From Orychophragmus violaceus (taxonomy: Eukaryota; Streptophyta; Magnoliopsida; Brassicales; Brassicaceae), in contig CM058232.1 in NCBI GenBank assembly GCA_030180135.1, positions 78,969,001 to 79,033,000 of the forward strand: a DNA stretch of 64,000 bases. Direction: 5' to 3'. The translations under genes and the position numbers were made by a program. Every line of letters starts with the position of its first letter. Position 1 is the first letter of the stretch. Under the pieces are notes generated by a model. That model made no database searches, was not told the origin of the DNA, and saw only the letters and a program-made list of their open reading frames with translations. This document shows positions 1 through 11,236 of this stretch, one piece after another.

Positions 1-675
1 AGGATCTTTCGGTGTTAATCCTGATTCAATTCATCAGATTACTTGATCCTAAACATGCCAGATCTAGGTTCTCTTGAATAGAAACAATATAGATCTCACC
101 TGTTACCTTTTATGCAGCGGAAATATGAAGAACAGGTCAGAGATCAGAGAGCCACCGAGAGATAACTCCTCCAGAGGTTCACACACGCACACCAATCAGG
201 AAGCAGGCTGCTAGGCCACTGAGAGAAACCGGCGCAGGGGAGAGAGAGAGTTGATGGCTCAGATTAGGGTTATTTTGGTTCTGAACTCGAGTTTTATTTA
301 TAAAACTTGTCCGGTTCCGTTTGGGCCATTTGGCCCAAATACCAATTAACTCGTCGGTGTTTGCGCACTGCATCGATCGATGCAATGTATGCATCGATCG
401 ACACAGTTGCCAAACCTTTTATTCTCTCTAAGTACAGTAAATGCCTAGCACTTTTACCGTACTCCTGCTAAACCGTTCCTACACGTTTTCCTGTTAGCTT
501 AGGCGTGTGACCCATATGGGATCATATAATAAAGGCAATAAGTTCAAGACTTATAGATCATGAGCGGACTCTAGCAAGCCATCATGACCCCCAGTATTAT
601 ATGACTTATGTCTGATCATTGACATACTCTTACTTTCTAGAGACAGTACCGAGATTACTGGACACAATTCCAACA
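1..675 (-). mobile_element. Partial Ty1/copia-type LTR (3' LTR, minus orientation)
   Basis: On the minus strand this begins TGTTGGAATTGTGTCC at 675, a start common in plant copia LTRs, directly after a purine-rich tract (676-687). That arrangement is PPT followed by 3' LTR. The other LTR end lies outside the window, so length and TSD cannot be checked. It carries a pair of TCGATCGA octamers at 373-380 and 394-401, 21 bp apart, the same module seen in the gypsy elements further right. The superfamily assignment rests on the terminus and PPT only; no coding sequence is present. Confidence 0.55.
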
Positions 676-687
676 CCTCCCACTCCT
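676..687 (-). other. Polypurine tract of the copia-type element
   Basis: The minus strand reads AGGAGTGGGAGG immediately upstream of the TG of the LTR at 675. A purine run at this position primes plus-strand DNA synthesis in LTR retrotransposons. Confidence 0.5.
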
Positions 688-1362
688 GATGCTAGAACTA
701 ATTGATGGGCTCCATCGAGAAGTAAAAGTCTGTCAGTAACGAGCTGAGCAGGAGTCACCCGGACTGTAGGGCTTAGGAAAGTCGGGAATCTCTAGGATAG
801 GTGCCGGCTGCTCGGGCTGCACCGGTGAGAGAGGCGGCAACGGAGGTAGTCTGATGCCCGCTAGCTCAAACATGTCCAGAAAACCGACATAGGGGTCGGA
901 AGATTCTGCATAATCTCTGAGTGAGGCAGGAGGAGGTGACGGAAGAGGTGCGGTGACTAGCGCTGCTGCAGAGGCGTCAACTGGTGCGCGTAATGGAACT
1001 GGGGTGCGAGTAGAAGTACGCGATCCCGGTGCTGAAGATTGGGAACGCTACCCCGAATGGGCTCGACCGGATCCAGCTGATCCGTGGCTACTCATGCTGA
1101 CAAGGTAAAACCACACCACACACACCACACGCTCCAACCCACTATGGGGCACGCTGTTGCAAGTCTGCATCCAAAAACATGAAAACGTTAGTACAATTCT
1201 AATAAAATTTCAACTTCCCATTTCCCCCCGGGTTGGACAGACGCGACTCGGTTTCCTAATGGATGCTTGGGCGACCTCATTTGACTCGATAAAACACGGG
1301 AAAACTTATAAAATGAAACGTTTGGATACCAATGACGAACCATGCTCTGATACCACCTTTTA
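688..1362 (-). pseudogene. Leader and degraded gag-like start of element X, copy 1
   Basis: This lies next to the primer-binding site at 1344-1355, so it is the 5' internal region of a minus-strand LTR element. From about 1343 to 1205 it resembles the corresponding segment beside the LTR at 42634. A minus-strand reading from the ATG at 1095 (MSSHGSAGSG...) is rich in Pro, Ser and Ala and is broken by stops. It could be a decayed gag N-terminus but shows no diagnostic motif. The junction with the copia-type remnant, somewhere near 688-720, cannot be placed from sequence alone. The rest of the element is off the window or lost. Confidence 0.45.
1344..1355 (-). other. Primer-binding site, initiator tRNA-Met type (X copy 1)
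   Basis: The minus strand reads TGGTATCAGAGC, the standard plant PBS complementary to the 3' end of initiator tRNA-Met, seven bases from the LTR edge at 1363. The same PBS is found at 42617-42628. Confidence 0.85.
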
Positions 1363-2855
1363 TGTACGCCCCTTTCCCGTTATCTGCTGACCGTCGACCT
1401 GACCGGTCAACAATCAAACAAGAACATGACCGATTGAACCCAAGCATGCCAAACAAGAAAGATTCGTCATAGTACAAAGCCAGAGACAGTCCGGTTTTGA
1501 GACAAAGGGTAGCACCAAACCGTCCTTGACCCCGTTTACCTCGTTTTCACAATACAAAGATTTTCAACTTGTATTGCTTCCACGAGTTGTGTCGGTTCAG
1601 ACAAAACCAAACATCAGGGAAGCGATTTAATTTCGAAGTAATTAAGTATTTTACAAAAAAATCTCCCATTTCAAACTAATTACGAACAATCAGAAAATCA
1701 ACAAGCTTCATGTAAACCCGAACCGAAATAAACCATTCAAAACATCGAATCAAAATTCTTCCGCCCGCATGCAATCTCGAAACTACACCGAGGACCTCCA
1801 ACGTCTGTCACTGCTAAACCTGAAAACAACAAAAAGAGTCTAATGAGTGATCTATAATCACCCAGCGAGTCGGTCCCCACTAAAGGCTTCTAGTCCAACT
1901 TACGAATACTAAATTCCCTCCCCAAAACCCAAAATAACAATCATATAGAAGGAAATAGCCTATCACGTACCACCGTGACGTGATAAGCCCACAACACACA
2001 AGCATTCTCTACTAAAAAGAAAGGCTACGGAAATCGAAGTCACTGCGGCACATGCCCTTGATTGGACTCGATCTATCTATCGCGAACACCAACTTAAAAC
2101 ACCACTGGGCCAACTATGTGAACTTGGTAACTTCCACGGGAATACTTAGCTACCGCCATGGTAACTAAAACTACCCATGACTCCTGGACGTAAACACAAA
2201 GTCCTACGACCTAGGACACTGTTCTCAGTCCATCGATACACAGCGACTCGGGCTACCCCATGATAGCTTAAGTTTTCATGCAGTCCAGCCCTATGACATG
2301 ATCCAGTATTATCCGGACCACACACCTACCGGCGTCACTCAGTATGTTCACACTATAACCAGATTCACCACGTGAACCAGTCCAGCAACTACCTGAGGAT
2401 CCAATCGGGCCGGAACTACCATAACGCTTTGAAACCTAGACTCGCGGGATCTAACACATCCTATAGTCCTAGAGCAATAAAGTAAACATGCAAACTCACT
2501 GGGACTCTAACACAGAACTCAAGACCGGCAAGGTTAAACATAAGCAATAATAAACAACACCCAATTACTATCTCGCAAGTCCTAATTCAACCACCACCAC
2601 CAACCATATCCGGTTTTATACCGGATTATGTAACTACCAAAAATAATCCAGCCCCATGACCGAGATAAGTGTCACACAACGTGAATACCTGGCCCAACAT
2701 CGGAGTAGTCCAATAAACAAGCATGCACAACACAACATCATTCCAACACAGAATCACAAATAACAAACAAGCCTTTAATTTCATTAGCAACAATACATTT
2801 ACTTAGTCTGCTACCTTGAGATTAGCGGATTGCTAACCCCGTACACAGCTCACGT

Positions 2856-2872
2856 ACTTAACCTTTTTAATT
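2856..2872. repeat. Left 17-bp target-site duplication of LINE 1
   Basis: ACTTAACCTTTTTAATT occurs here and again at 5033-5049, flanking the LINE exactly. The X LTR at 43449-47013 has the site once (as reverse complement near 45480), which supports this being the insertion point. Confidence 0.85.
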
Positions 2873-3089
2873 TTTTTTTGCCTTCGACTAGTATTTAAAT
2901 GTGAGAGATTACATAATCCATATGTAAAACATTAGATAGAAATCATGGTGCAAAGTTGTATGAAATAAAGCTTGTATGAGATGGACAATCATGTGTTGCT
3001 AGTGTGTGGGCCGCTCCACTTGAGTTTCTTGGAGTCCAAGTAAATGTAGCTTCATCGAACCGATCCTTCCAGTACCATATGTCATGATA

Positions 3090-4177
3090 TCAATTTGTAT
3101 TGTCGAAGTCAAAAGATTGTCTGTTGACAACGTTTATCAAAAGTTGGCACTCTCCTTCAAAGATAACATGGCGATGACCCTGGCTCCAGCAATGTTTCAT
3201 AGCTATGGTTAAAGCTTGATTTTCAGCTTGTAGAGTTGTTGACACATTGGTTGTTCTGGCATGTCCTGCTCCTTTATATACGCCATCTGCATCTCTCATT
3301 ATCCAGCCTGCACTCTTATTAGTTGTCTGAGAATAAGAACCTTCAAAATTACATTTGATCCAGCCTTGAGATGGTCGTTTCCAACTTTCATGCCTTCCTC
3401 TGTTCCGTTCTTGTGCTTGCGTTTGATAAATTTTGTCGATGAACTGTTGATTGTCCAACAATTCTTTTGCGTCGTTCTGTGCTAGATGAAGGAGCATTTC
3501 CCTGTTGAGTTGTTTTCGTTGATAAATTAAGACGTTCCTGATTTTCCAAAGGCATCATAGGATCCATATAGTTGCTTGGTGAATGTATGGTGGCAGTGAA
3601 ATGGGGTTGGAGAAGATGATCAGTGGCCTGTCCTCTAAGAAATTGTTCAAGTCTTGAATAAGCAAACTTGGAAAGCCCGAGGCACGCCAGACTTGTTGAG
3701 CATATGGACAATCACAGAAAAGATGCTTTGTTGTTTCCACTTGTAAGGTACATCGAGGACATAATCCGGTTGATGATATATGCCGACGATGCATCTCTGA
3801 ATTTGTCCCTAAGGCACCGGATACCATTCTCCATAGGAAGTGTTTTATCTTTGGTGTTGTATGAAGTTTCCATAGTGATTGTTTAAGGGAAATTGTACCT
3901 GGCGTTACTTCAATGTCATGATTTGGAGAGTGTGTAGCAAGCCAATATACAGACTTTACAGTGTATATCCTCGATTTGTTATAATGCCACCCACAAAATC
4001 CTTGATTTGTCTTGTGCTGAGATGAATGGATAAAATAACATTGACATCTTCTTCTGTAACAAGTTCTCTGATTCTCTGTTCATCCCATTTCCTAGAGCAT
4101 GTGATCAAGGCGCAAACCATAAAAGGTGGAGTATGTTCATGTCTTGGTCGTGGTGGTCTCGGAGGACTAGTTGGCAA
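3090..4177 (-). pseudogene. LINE 1 zf-RVT and RNase H remnants
   Basis: At 3827-3555 a stretch with CPRCTLQVETTKHLFCDCPYA matches the C/H-rich zf-RVT region found after plant LINE RTs. At 3497-3090 follows an RNase H-like domain (GWIKCNFEGSYSQ ... AENQALTIAM ... FEGECQLL). The family normally has Asp in CNxDGS and in the EGDC motif. Here both read Glu (NFEGS, EGEC), so catalytic residues are altered. The segment at 4177-3956 links it to the RT. Several frame changes mark it as dead. Confidence 0.8.
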
Positions 4178-4422
4178 CCAAGGATCTTTCCAGCAGTTAG
4201 TATGATCTCCACTACCAATATTAACTTTCAGTCCCTTTTATAGTGATTCCTTCCCTTCTAATAATGATTTCCACACATGGGATGGATGCTTGATTGTCCT
4301 GCACTGAGTATTTCAGAGGAGCGGAAGTATTTTCCTTTCAGCATGCGTGACATTAAGTTGTGAGGAACATGTAAAATCCTCCAAACTTATTTCCCCAAGA
4401 GGGCTAAGTTGAAAGATTCCAA

Positions 4423-5032
4423 TTATCTTAATCCTAGCCCTCCTTTACGCTTTGGAGTACATAATTTATTCCAACTGAACCAGTGCATTCCTTTCTTATC
4501 TCCTCCTAAAATCCACCAAAATCTCGCCAGAATAATGTTGATTTCATCACATACACTCTTTGGTAACTTGAAATTTTTCAACGAGAAAACCGGCATAGTA
4601 GCTGTTACAGCTTTTAATAGGACTTCTTTACCTCCTGGGGATAAATATCTTTGGCTCCAACCATGAGTTCTTTCTTCAACTTTTTGAATGATGTACTGAA
4701 ACATATAAACTTTTGTTCTTCCGAACTGTTCAGGTATACCCAGATATTTTTCACCTCCCCCTTCATTATGGATTCCCAATATGTTCATGATCTGAGTTTT
4801 TACCCCACTGTGGACCTTGCTTCAAAATGTAAGAGCCGAGTTTGGCAAATTGACTGCCTGACCAGACGATGTCTCATATGATGAGAGTATTTGTTGAATA
4901 GCTTTGCAGTTTCTTACATTACCTAGTGTGAAGAATAAGGAATCATCAGCAAATAGTAAGTGATTTACGGCAGATCCTTGATTGCAGATTTTCATTCCTT
5001 GAATGCGTAGTTCTAAACCGGCTTTAGTCATC
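4423..5032 (-). pseudogene. LINE 1 reverse transcriptase fragment
   Basis: The first segment (5032-4822) holds the RT active-site motif FADDSLFF, the LINE form of the YxDD box. It is followed in another frame (4788-4423) by YLGIPEQFGRTK and the typical non-LTR thumb stretch ending GMHWFSWNKLCTPKRKGG. A frame break lies between them near 4800. Only the second half of the RT is present because the element is 5' truncated. It cannot encode an active enzyme. Confidence 0.85.
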
Positions 5033-5049
5033 ACTTAACCTTTTTAATT
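5033..5049. repeat. Right 17-bp target-site duplication of LINE 1
   Basis: Exact copy of 2856-2872; see the left duplication. Confidence 0.85.
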
Positions 5050-5608
5050 ATCTTTCCTAGATGTATTTTAATAAACTCTTCGATCAGCCGGTTGTTATTA
5101 ACTTTTAATTCATTTGGCCCATTAACCCGTCTAATGACTATTAACCCACCCCGTTCTTTATACTCTACGGTTTATATCTTTTACTGTATTTTATTTTCAT
5201 CTTAATTACCGTATATAGATTCTCTAATATGGTTCTTAATAAAGAATATGTGCATATAAATCCTAAACATGCCAGTCTAATATGAATGCATCAATCAACA
5301 TGCAGTTAACGAACAATCGAGCAGTCAAGACTATCTATCTAGCATGCATTTATAATCCTAGTCAATTCATTATTAAACCGATACCAATCAATTATCAATC
5401 AATTACGGGTATGCAACCTGAGGCTACGGTTTAGGGTTTCCCGGTCTACATGATCTAACTACGATGCAATAATTAACCAACTCACAGTGATAGTGTGACA
5501 AATGACTAAAGTGATAGATGCGAACTCCTGAGACCGAGCAACTGGAACCCCGAACATCACGAACCGGAACACGAACAACTCCGAGCTATCCTGAACAAGA
5601 ACCGGTCT

Positions 5609-5845
5609 TTGACTACGGGTTGACCGGCGTCGTCCACGGCGTTGACCACTACGTTACTGGCCTGTTGACTAGCGTTGACCACCGTGTTGACCGGCGTTGA
5701 CCGAGCGAGAGTTGAATGTTGACTTCCCTTGAACAGAGTTGACCCACACCTGAACCAAACCAAACCGATGTTGAACAACTCCAATCAAACTGGGTTTAGC
5801 TAAACCGGATCAAACCAACCAGTTGACCGGTTAAACCGGTTGACC
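5609..5845. promoter_or_regulatory. Cluster of eleven W-box cores (TTGAC) inside the X LTR
   Basis: TTGAC starts at 5609, 5620, 5642, 5665, 5675, 5687, 5697, 5719, 5739, 5823 and 5840, mostly as TTGACC or TTGACT. TTGAC[CT] is the binding core of WRKY transcription factors. The intervals are close to one or two helical turns. The equivalent part of the solo LTR at 44733-44813 keeps a similar cluster as GTCAA. A role in stress-induced transcription is inferred. Confidence 0.45.
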
Positions 5846-7059
5846 ACTCCTTAAACCGGTTTGACTAAACCAAACCAATGCTTAAGCCGGTTTCACCCAT
5901 CATTGAAGCCACTTGGACCAAAACACCCTTGAACTAGCTGAGCAACCACGACAGCGGAGGTTTGCCGGTGATAACTCTGGCGTTGACCGGCGGTGACTCC
6001 ATGTTGGTCGACGGTTTAAGTCTTCTCCGGTGGTCTAGGAAGGATCTCTGGCGACTGAAGAAGTTCACTAGAGAGAGGTGAAGCTTATGAGGATATGTAG
6101 AAGAGCTGAACCGGCTGTAGGAAGAATATGAGTGGTGGTGACTCGCCGGCGGTAGCTTCTCCGTCGAGTTTGCGGCGAGCTCTGGTGGTAAGACTGATCT
6201 GCGGCGGACGATGGGGAGAGTGAGGTGAGTTCAGATATGCCATTGGCTTGAGAAGATTTAGCTTACTTTGGGAGTTGTTTTGATAACTTGTTCTTCAAGT
6301 CTTCAAGAACACTATGAGTTTCATGAAGAACTTCAAAGAAAAGGATGAAGATGCGTGAGATTTTGGTTAAATGAGGAGACAGAAATGGAGATCGATATAG
6401 AGGGGTGAGAGAGATCAGAGAGTTATTTTTGGTGATTTATTTGCAAGAGATAATGATTTTTGGTGGGTGAAATGGATGTGATGATTTTGCTTTGCAAAAA
6501 TGCAATGAATGAACTTCGTTCATTGCATCAAGACAAGGGAAAGTGGCGCCACGGGAATTGGAGAGAGTGACATTTATCTTTTTGGGGTCTAATAGGCTCC
6601 CATATATTAGCTCCAGCAACTCAAACCGATCCAAAAACTCTGTTCCATTCCGTTGATACAACACGGCCAATTCCGAGTTTGATTTTTTGAAAACCCCATA
6701 GCTTCTTCTATAAATTCTTCAAGACACATTTCCAAAAACTAGATGATTGCAGATGCATTTAGAAATTTTAATCACTTCAAAAGGACACCCGTATCTCCCA
6801 TATGAATTTTACAAGTTTTGTCGGTTCTATCGGTTTCATTTCCTGATAGTCCTAAAAACTCATTTAAAGTCTACTTACAACATTCCTTGTCTTCTAAATG
6901 TTTTCTTTACTTAAAAATAGAAACATTTGGTCCGTCTCGACTTCCGACTCGCATTTTGGTAAAATTACTAAAATGCCCCTCATCTTCTGGAAATTACAAA
7001 ATTGCCCCGATTAACTTTTCTGCTGCCCGTTGACCCAATTTTTTGAACGTGGTACTACG

Positions 7060-7700
7060 CCAATGACCATTAGAGTAGAGATCCTTAATAGAGGAATTAG
7101 GCGAGATCACTCGCTTGAAACTAGATTCAAGAGAAAAGAAGTTGTTTAGGCTTCCCATAGGTGCCAAATTGTCATACCAAAATAGAGTTGCCTCACCATT
7201 TCCAATATAAACCTTAATCCAGTCAAAGATTAGATGCCTTATTCGAATCATCTTGTTCACTAACCAGGGATGCTTTAACTTTACTTTGATTCTCCAGAAG
7301 TTACTGAGATTGTTTTTAAGGATTTCCTTCTTGAACCAGCCCACCCATAACGAGCCACTTCTAAAAAACAGAAGCCATATTAGCTTGAGCGTGGAAGCCA
7401 TGTTCCAGTTGTGTAAGTCTATAAGACCCATGCCACCCTCTTATTTTGTCTTAGTAGCCGTAGACTAAGACACTCTAGCTGAGTATCTTGTTTCAATTTT
7501 CCCACTCCATAAGTATTTGTTGCAAAGAGAATTGATGACCTTTAAAACTAATTTTGGCCGGACAAACGAGGCATGCCAAACGTGAGTGATCCCATGAACA
7601 ACATACTTGATTAGGAGAAGACGTATGGAAAATGAAAGTGACATGGCTTTCCAAGAGGAAATTTTACTCTTAATAGACTGAATCAGAGGTAATAAACAGT
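7060..7700 (-). mobile_element. LINE 2, 3'-side piece (left of B2)
   Basis: A minus-strand frame from about 7431 to 7060 reads MGLIDLHNWNMASTLKL ... FWYDNLAPMGSL, typical of the region after the RT thumb in plant LINEs, and runs straight into the X LTR edge at 7059. The same LINE resumes at 13040 on the other side of element B2. It is a different copy from LINE 1. It was in place before both X copy 1 and B2 arrived, making it one of the oldest layers here. Confidence 0.75.
7696..7700. repeat. 5-bp target-site duplication ACAGT (left of B2)
   Basis: ACAGT precedes the TGATA of the left LTR here and follows the TATCA of the right LTR at 13035-13039. The matching duplications show B2 is a complete insertion. 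Confidence 0.9.
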
Positions 7701-8882
7701 TGATAGGTCTAGTTTTAACCCTATACTAACTGCAAGTGCACAGCAATATCAATGTAGTACTTAGGGTATCGAATCCACAAGGACTCTGGGCAACGATATA
7801 TTTAGAACAGAAAAGATTAAACTAGGAGAAAGCAAATATGATTAGAAACTAAAAAGCAAAGAAAGAAAGTAAATCAGGTGAGTTTGTGAGCAAGGAAACG
7901 AAGGCGTTAAGTTTAGGGAGTTCTCAGAAAATCAGGAACACAAGCAATCAATCAATCGGGATCTAATTAACAACTGTTCTAGAACTCAAACACAGATATA
8001 GAATTAACCAACTGTCGTTGCGAGAACTCTCTAAGTCTAAGTGCAGCAATCCAAATTCCTTTGTAATTACTAACAGATTAAACCAGCTTTAATTCCAAGT
8101 TCAATATGTTCACAATCTAATGAAACCAAATTCCTTTGCGAGTAATTAAATTGCTCATCTAGGTTCTTTCTAGCTAATTAACCAACTATCGTTGTATCAA
8201 TCAACCTAACATCATAAATCTGGATAGCTACTTCAGATTAAGCATTAATAACAATCCTAGATGAAGAACTAACATATATGAATCCCTACAAATTTATTAA
8301 CCTATAATTCCATGAAATCCCTAATGAGAATCCCTAAACCTAACAGGTAAATCTACTCAGACATGATCATCGAAACAGAAAACATCATGAATAGAAAACC
8401 AAATATAATAAAATCAAATAAAGAACTGGGGTTCGAAATCCTCTCTCTTTCGAGAGCAGGATCAGCCCCTAACTCTCTCTGAAAATAGAATAAAGCGTAA
8501 GTAAAGCGTAGCCTAAACAATGGCTTAAAAACCCTAATATAATGGTCTAAAGTCGGCTGGGGCTTCTTTGTAATTGTGAGAAATATCTGGGCAAAGTTGT
8601 AATTTCCATATTCTTCTCATTAAACGTTGAGAATTTGTCTGCGTCGACCTTGTGTCGATCGATGCACCTTCTGTGTCGATCGACACAGGTCTGAGAATTC
8701 GACAGTGAAGTCCATCTCTCGGGTCAATACTCCAAAATGCTCCAGAATGCACCATAATGTCCAATTCCGCTCCAAACATACCTAGACATGTAAACATACT
8801 AAAAAGACTCCAAAACATAATAAAAGACTCGATAAATAAGACATATACCATGGTTAAAATCCCTAAAATCCATGGTATATCA
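7701..8882 (-). repeat. B2 3' LTR
   Basis: 1,182 bp, TGATAGGTCT to the terminal TATCA. It carries the paired octamers at 8655-8662 and 8676-8683 (TCGATCGA, 21 bp apart), near the PPT-side edge, that is in U3. Confidence 0.9.
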
Positions 8883-8898
8883 ACTCCCCCACACTTAG
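8883..8898 (-). other. B2 polypurine tract
   Basis: The minus strand reads CTAAGTGTGGGGGAGT right before the 3' LTR. Two further near-copies of this motif lie inside the element at 9053-9068 and 9808-9823. Confidence 0.85.
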
Positions 8899-10199
8899 CT
8901 CTTGCTTGCCCTCAAGCAAGTAAAGAACCAAAACATGGTGAAGAGGTTTGAAAACTTTCAGAAACTCTTTTCATCCTAGAAGCAACAACACTCAGATTCC
9001 CCTTAGTAAGCCACTGAAAGAATTACCTGCAAGACATCAAGACCAACATGTACTTCCCTCACACTTAGCAACTGTCCTAAGTAAACTCCACAAACACATT
9101 CACGCATTCAAATTCACCCTACTGACTTCTTAAGCATATTAAGTGCGGTCTCACCTAAGGATTATCGATCAAAGGGCACATAGAATCTTACTTTGCCAGC
9201 TCTAGACCACCATACTATCTTTTTCTGGTTCCTTTTCTTCTCTTTTCCCTTCCTTAGCATTCTGATTTTTCCCCATTGGGTATCATTTTATTTTTTTATC
9301 AGTGCTCTTCCCGTTAAGGGGTGTACTTTGGACACATTCCATGGATGCACAGGAGATGATAGTTGTAGCTACCACTCACGGAGACCACTTCGGAGTTACT
9401 AACTCATCCTCAGTTTATTACTCTTTTTTTATGGAAGGGGAGAAGGGAACCATACTCGGACAGGTTTACAAGCTGTGTCAGAACTAACAAAGGAGTCTGA
9501 CTCAAGGTATACCAAGCCCTTAGGTGAGAAAATTAAGTCAGGTTTACAAGGGTGAAGTCAGTAAAGGATCCTCTGATACCTGAAGTGATGTGGGTGTCCT
9601 CAGTAGGTTGATCTGTGTTGGAGTTTTCTAATAGTCATAGATAGATCCTGCAGCTTCATCCCAATGGTCACTTAAGTTCCTGCAAGATGTTGTTAACTTC
9701 TCAAAAATTCACTGTTTCCTACTTAAACTTGTTTTTGATTCAATAAAACAAAATTTTTTGAAAAACGGGACTGACTCTAAGAAAACAGAAGCGTGCGTCA
9801 GTAGCTACCTCCCTCACACTTAAACTACACTGTCCCCAGTGTAATCAAAGCATGAGCTCGGGGAAAACAGATAATCAAATTGAAAAGAGTCTGAAAAATC
9901 CAGAGTTACATACCTCTCGTCGCACTGTGTCGATCGATGCTCAGGACCGCATCGATCGACGCAAGGCGCATTTGCTCAATTCATTTGTGTAATCGCACTG
10001 TGTCGATCGACACACAGTTGTGTCGATCGATGCCAGGCGATTTTGGACATGTTCTCTCGGCTGAAAACACCAAAACGAAAAATCAAAGAAACAAACACCT
10101 AGAAACGAAAAATAAAAACGAAAACTGACTCTACAGTGGGTTGCCTCCCACTCGGGCTTGTTTTTAGTCATTAGCTTGACTATGGAATAGAGATTAGAC
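8899..10199 (-). other. B2 3' non-coding region
   Basis: About 1.3 kb between the protease remnant and the PPT, colinear with 17544-18860 of B1 (for example the GGGTTGCCTCCCACTC block at 10139 and 18806). It has no coding frame of note. It includes two pairs of TCGATCGA octamers (9930/9952 and 10003/10023), the second followed by GGCGATT, and two extra PPT-like tracts. Confidence 0.75.
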
Positions 10200-11236
10200 T
10201 CATGGCGGTTTCAACAGAGACTTTGAATGTCTCTGTGAATATCTCTTCATCCAAGGGGGTGTGTATGCTTTCGGATCATGAGATTTCCCAAGGAACGAAG
10301 GAGTAGAATCAGGGCGGGATCGAAGCTTGGGTGGTATGCTGCGTTTTCCTGCATTCAAAGTAATGCGGTTAGGAGGTTTTGATGATTTGTACCTTACCTT
10401 TGGTGGAAATGAAATGTCTGGAGCTTTCTGCTTATGAGCAGTTGCAGGCACTGAAGATGTTAGAGCAAGTTCAGAATGAACTGCCATCTTCTTTTCTCCA
10501 AAAGGAATCTCTGGTTCCATCTCTACACTGAAGCTCTGTCCATCAATGGTGGATTTCTGCAGCTTATCCATCTTGAACTGCAAAGGCTTGTCTCCCAGGT
10601 GGAGATCAATCAGTCCATGTCTACTCTAGCAGTAGCTAAGAAGGATCTACCAAGCAGCAGAGGATCATCAGGTTCAATCTCATACTTCAGCACTACAAAG
10701 TCCGTTGGAATCAAGTAGTTTCCAACTCTGACAGGAATATCCTTAAGAACTCCTTCCGGATATCGCTTTGAACGATCAGCTAGGATAAGAGAGATCCTAG
10801 TAGGCTGGAATTCCATCTTTCCCAATCTCACAGCAACTGAGTACGGCATTAGATTCACACAGGATCCTAAGTCATACAGAGAACGCTTGAATCTTTCTTT
10901 AGAGATATAACAGTCTAGTACAAAGGCTCCTGGATCTGGAAGCTTCTCTGTAATCTGGATCAGCTTCTTTTCCATCACTTTCATGCATTTAGTCACTTCT
11001 AGCTCCTGTTTAGACAGTTTAGGAACCTTAGGATATGGCACAGAGGGCTTATAGACTCGTTCCAGGACTGTTGCAGGTTTCTGGTCCCGTCTGCGTTCAG
11101 TGTCGATCGATGCACGATGTGTGTCGATCGACACAAGGCGATTTCGAGAAATTTCAACAGACGTATCGGGACTGTGTCGATCGATGCAAGAGTTGTGTCG
11201 ATCGATGCATGTCTCAAACAGACAGAATTCTTCCAA
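10200..11236 (-). pseudogene. B2 retropepsin-like gag/protease remnant
   Basis: A minus-strand frame of about 208 codons (11236-10610) contains DPGAFVLDCYISKERF, then YDLGSCVNLMPYSVAVRLG and DPLLLGRSFLATA. This corresponds to the aspartic protease of B1 (SLCDLGSSVNLMPFSVAKRLG). The frame continues weakly to 10200. The N-terminal part is interrupted by two octamer pairs, whose translation gives runs such as CIDRHNSCIDRH. A retropepsin normally has D-T/S-G at the active site; both copies show D-L-G, the usual form in this group as far as I recall. With no polymerase left, it is a relic. Confidence 0.75.

Larger units (their letters stand above)
2873..5032 (-). mobile_element. LINE 1: 5'-truncated L1-type retrotransposon
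   Basis: A 2.16-kb minus-strand insertion in the X LTR. It ends in a short A-tail (T-run at 2873-2879 on the plus strand) and is bounded by a perfect 17-bp duplication. The order on the minus strand is reverse transcriptase C-terminal half, zinc-binding zf-RVT region, then an RNase H domain, as in plant L1-type LINEs with a C-terminal RNase H. The endonuclease and RT N-terminus are missing, the usual result of incomplete reverse transcription. The reading frame is broken several times, so it is inactive. Confidence 0.88.
1363..7059 (-). mobile_element. Long LTR (5' LTR) of element X, copy 1, interrupted by a LINE
   Basis: The PBS-proximal edge starts TGTACGCCCC at 1363. The far edge is near 7059 (element strand CGTAGTACC, corresponding to TGTAATACC in the intact copy at 43449). 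Removing the inserted LINE and one target duplication (2873-5049) leaves about 3.5 kb, matching the 3565-bp solo LTR at 43449-47013. LTRs of this size with an initiator-Met PBS fit the Tekay/Del chromovirus group, but no pol of this family is in the window, so that is an inference. The far edge abuts LINE sequence that continues at 7060, so X inserted into an older LINE. Confidence 0.8.
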
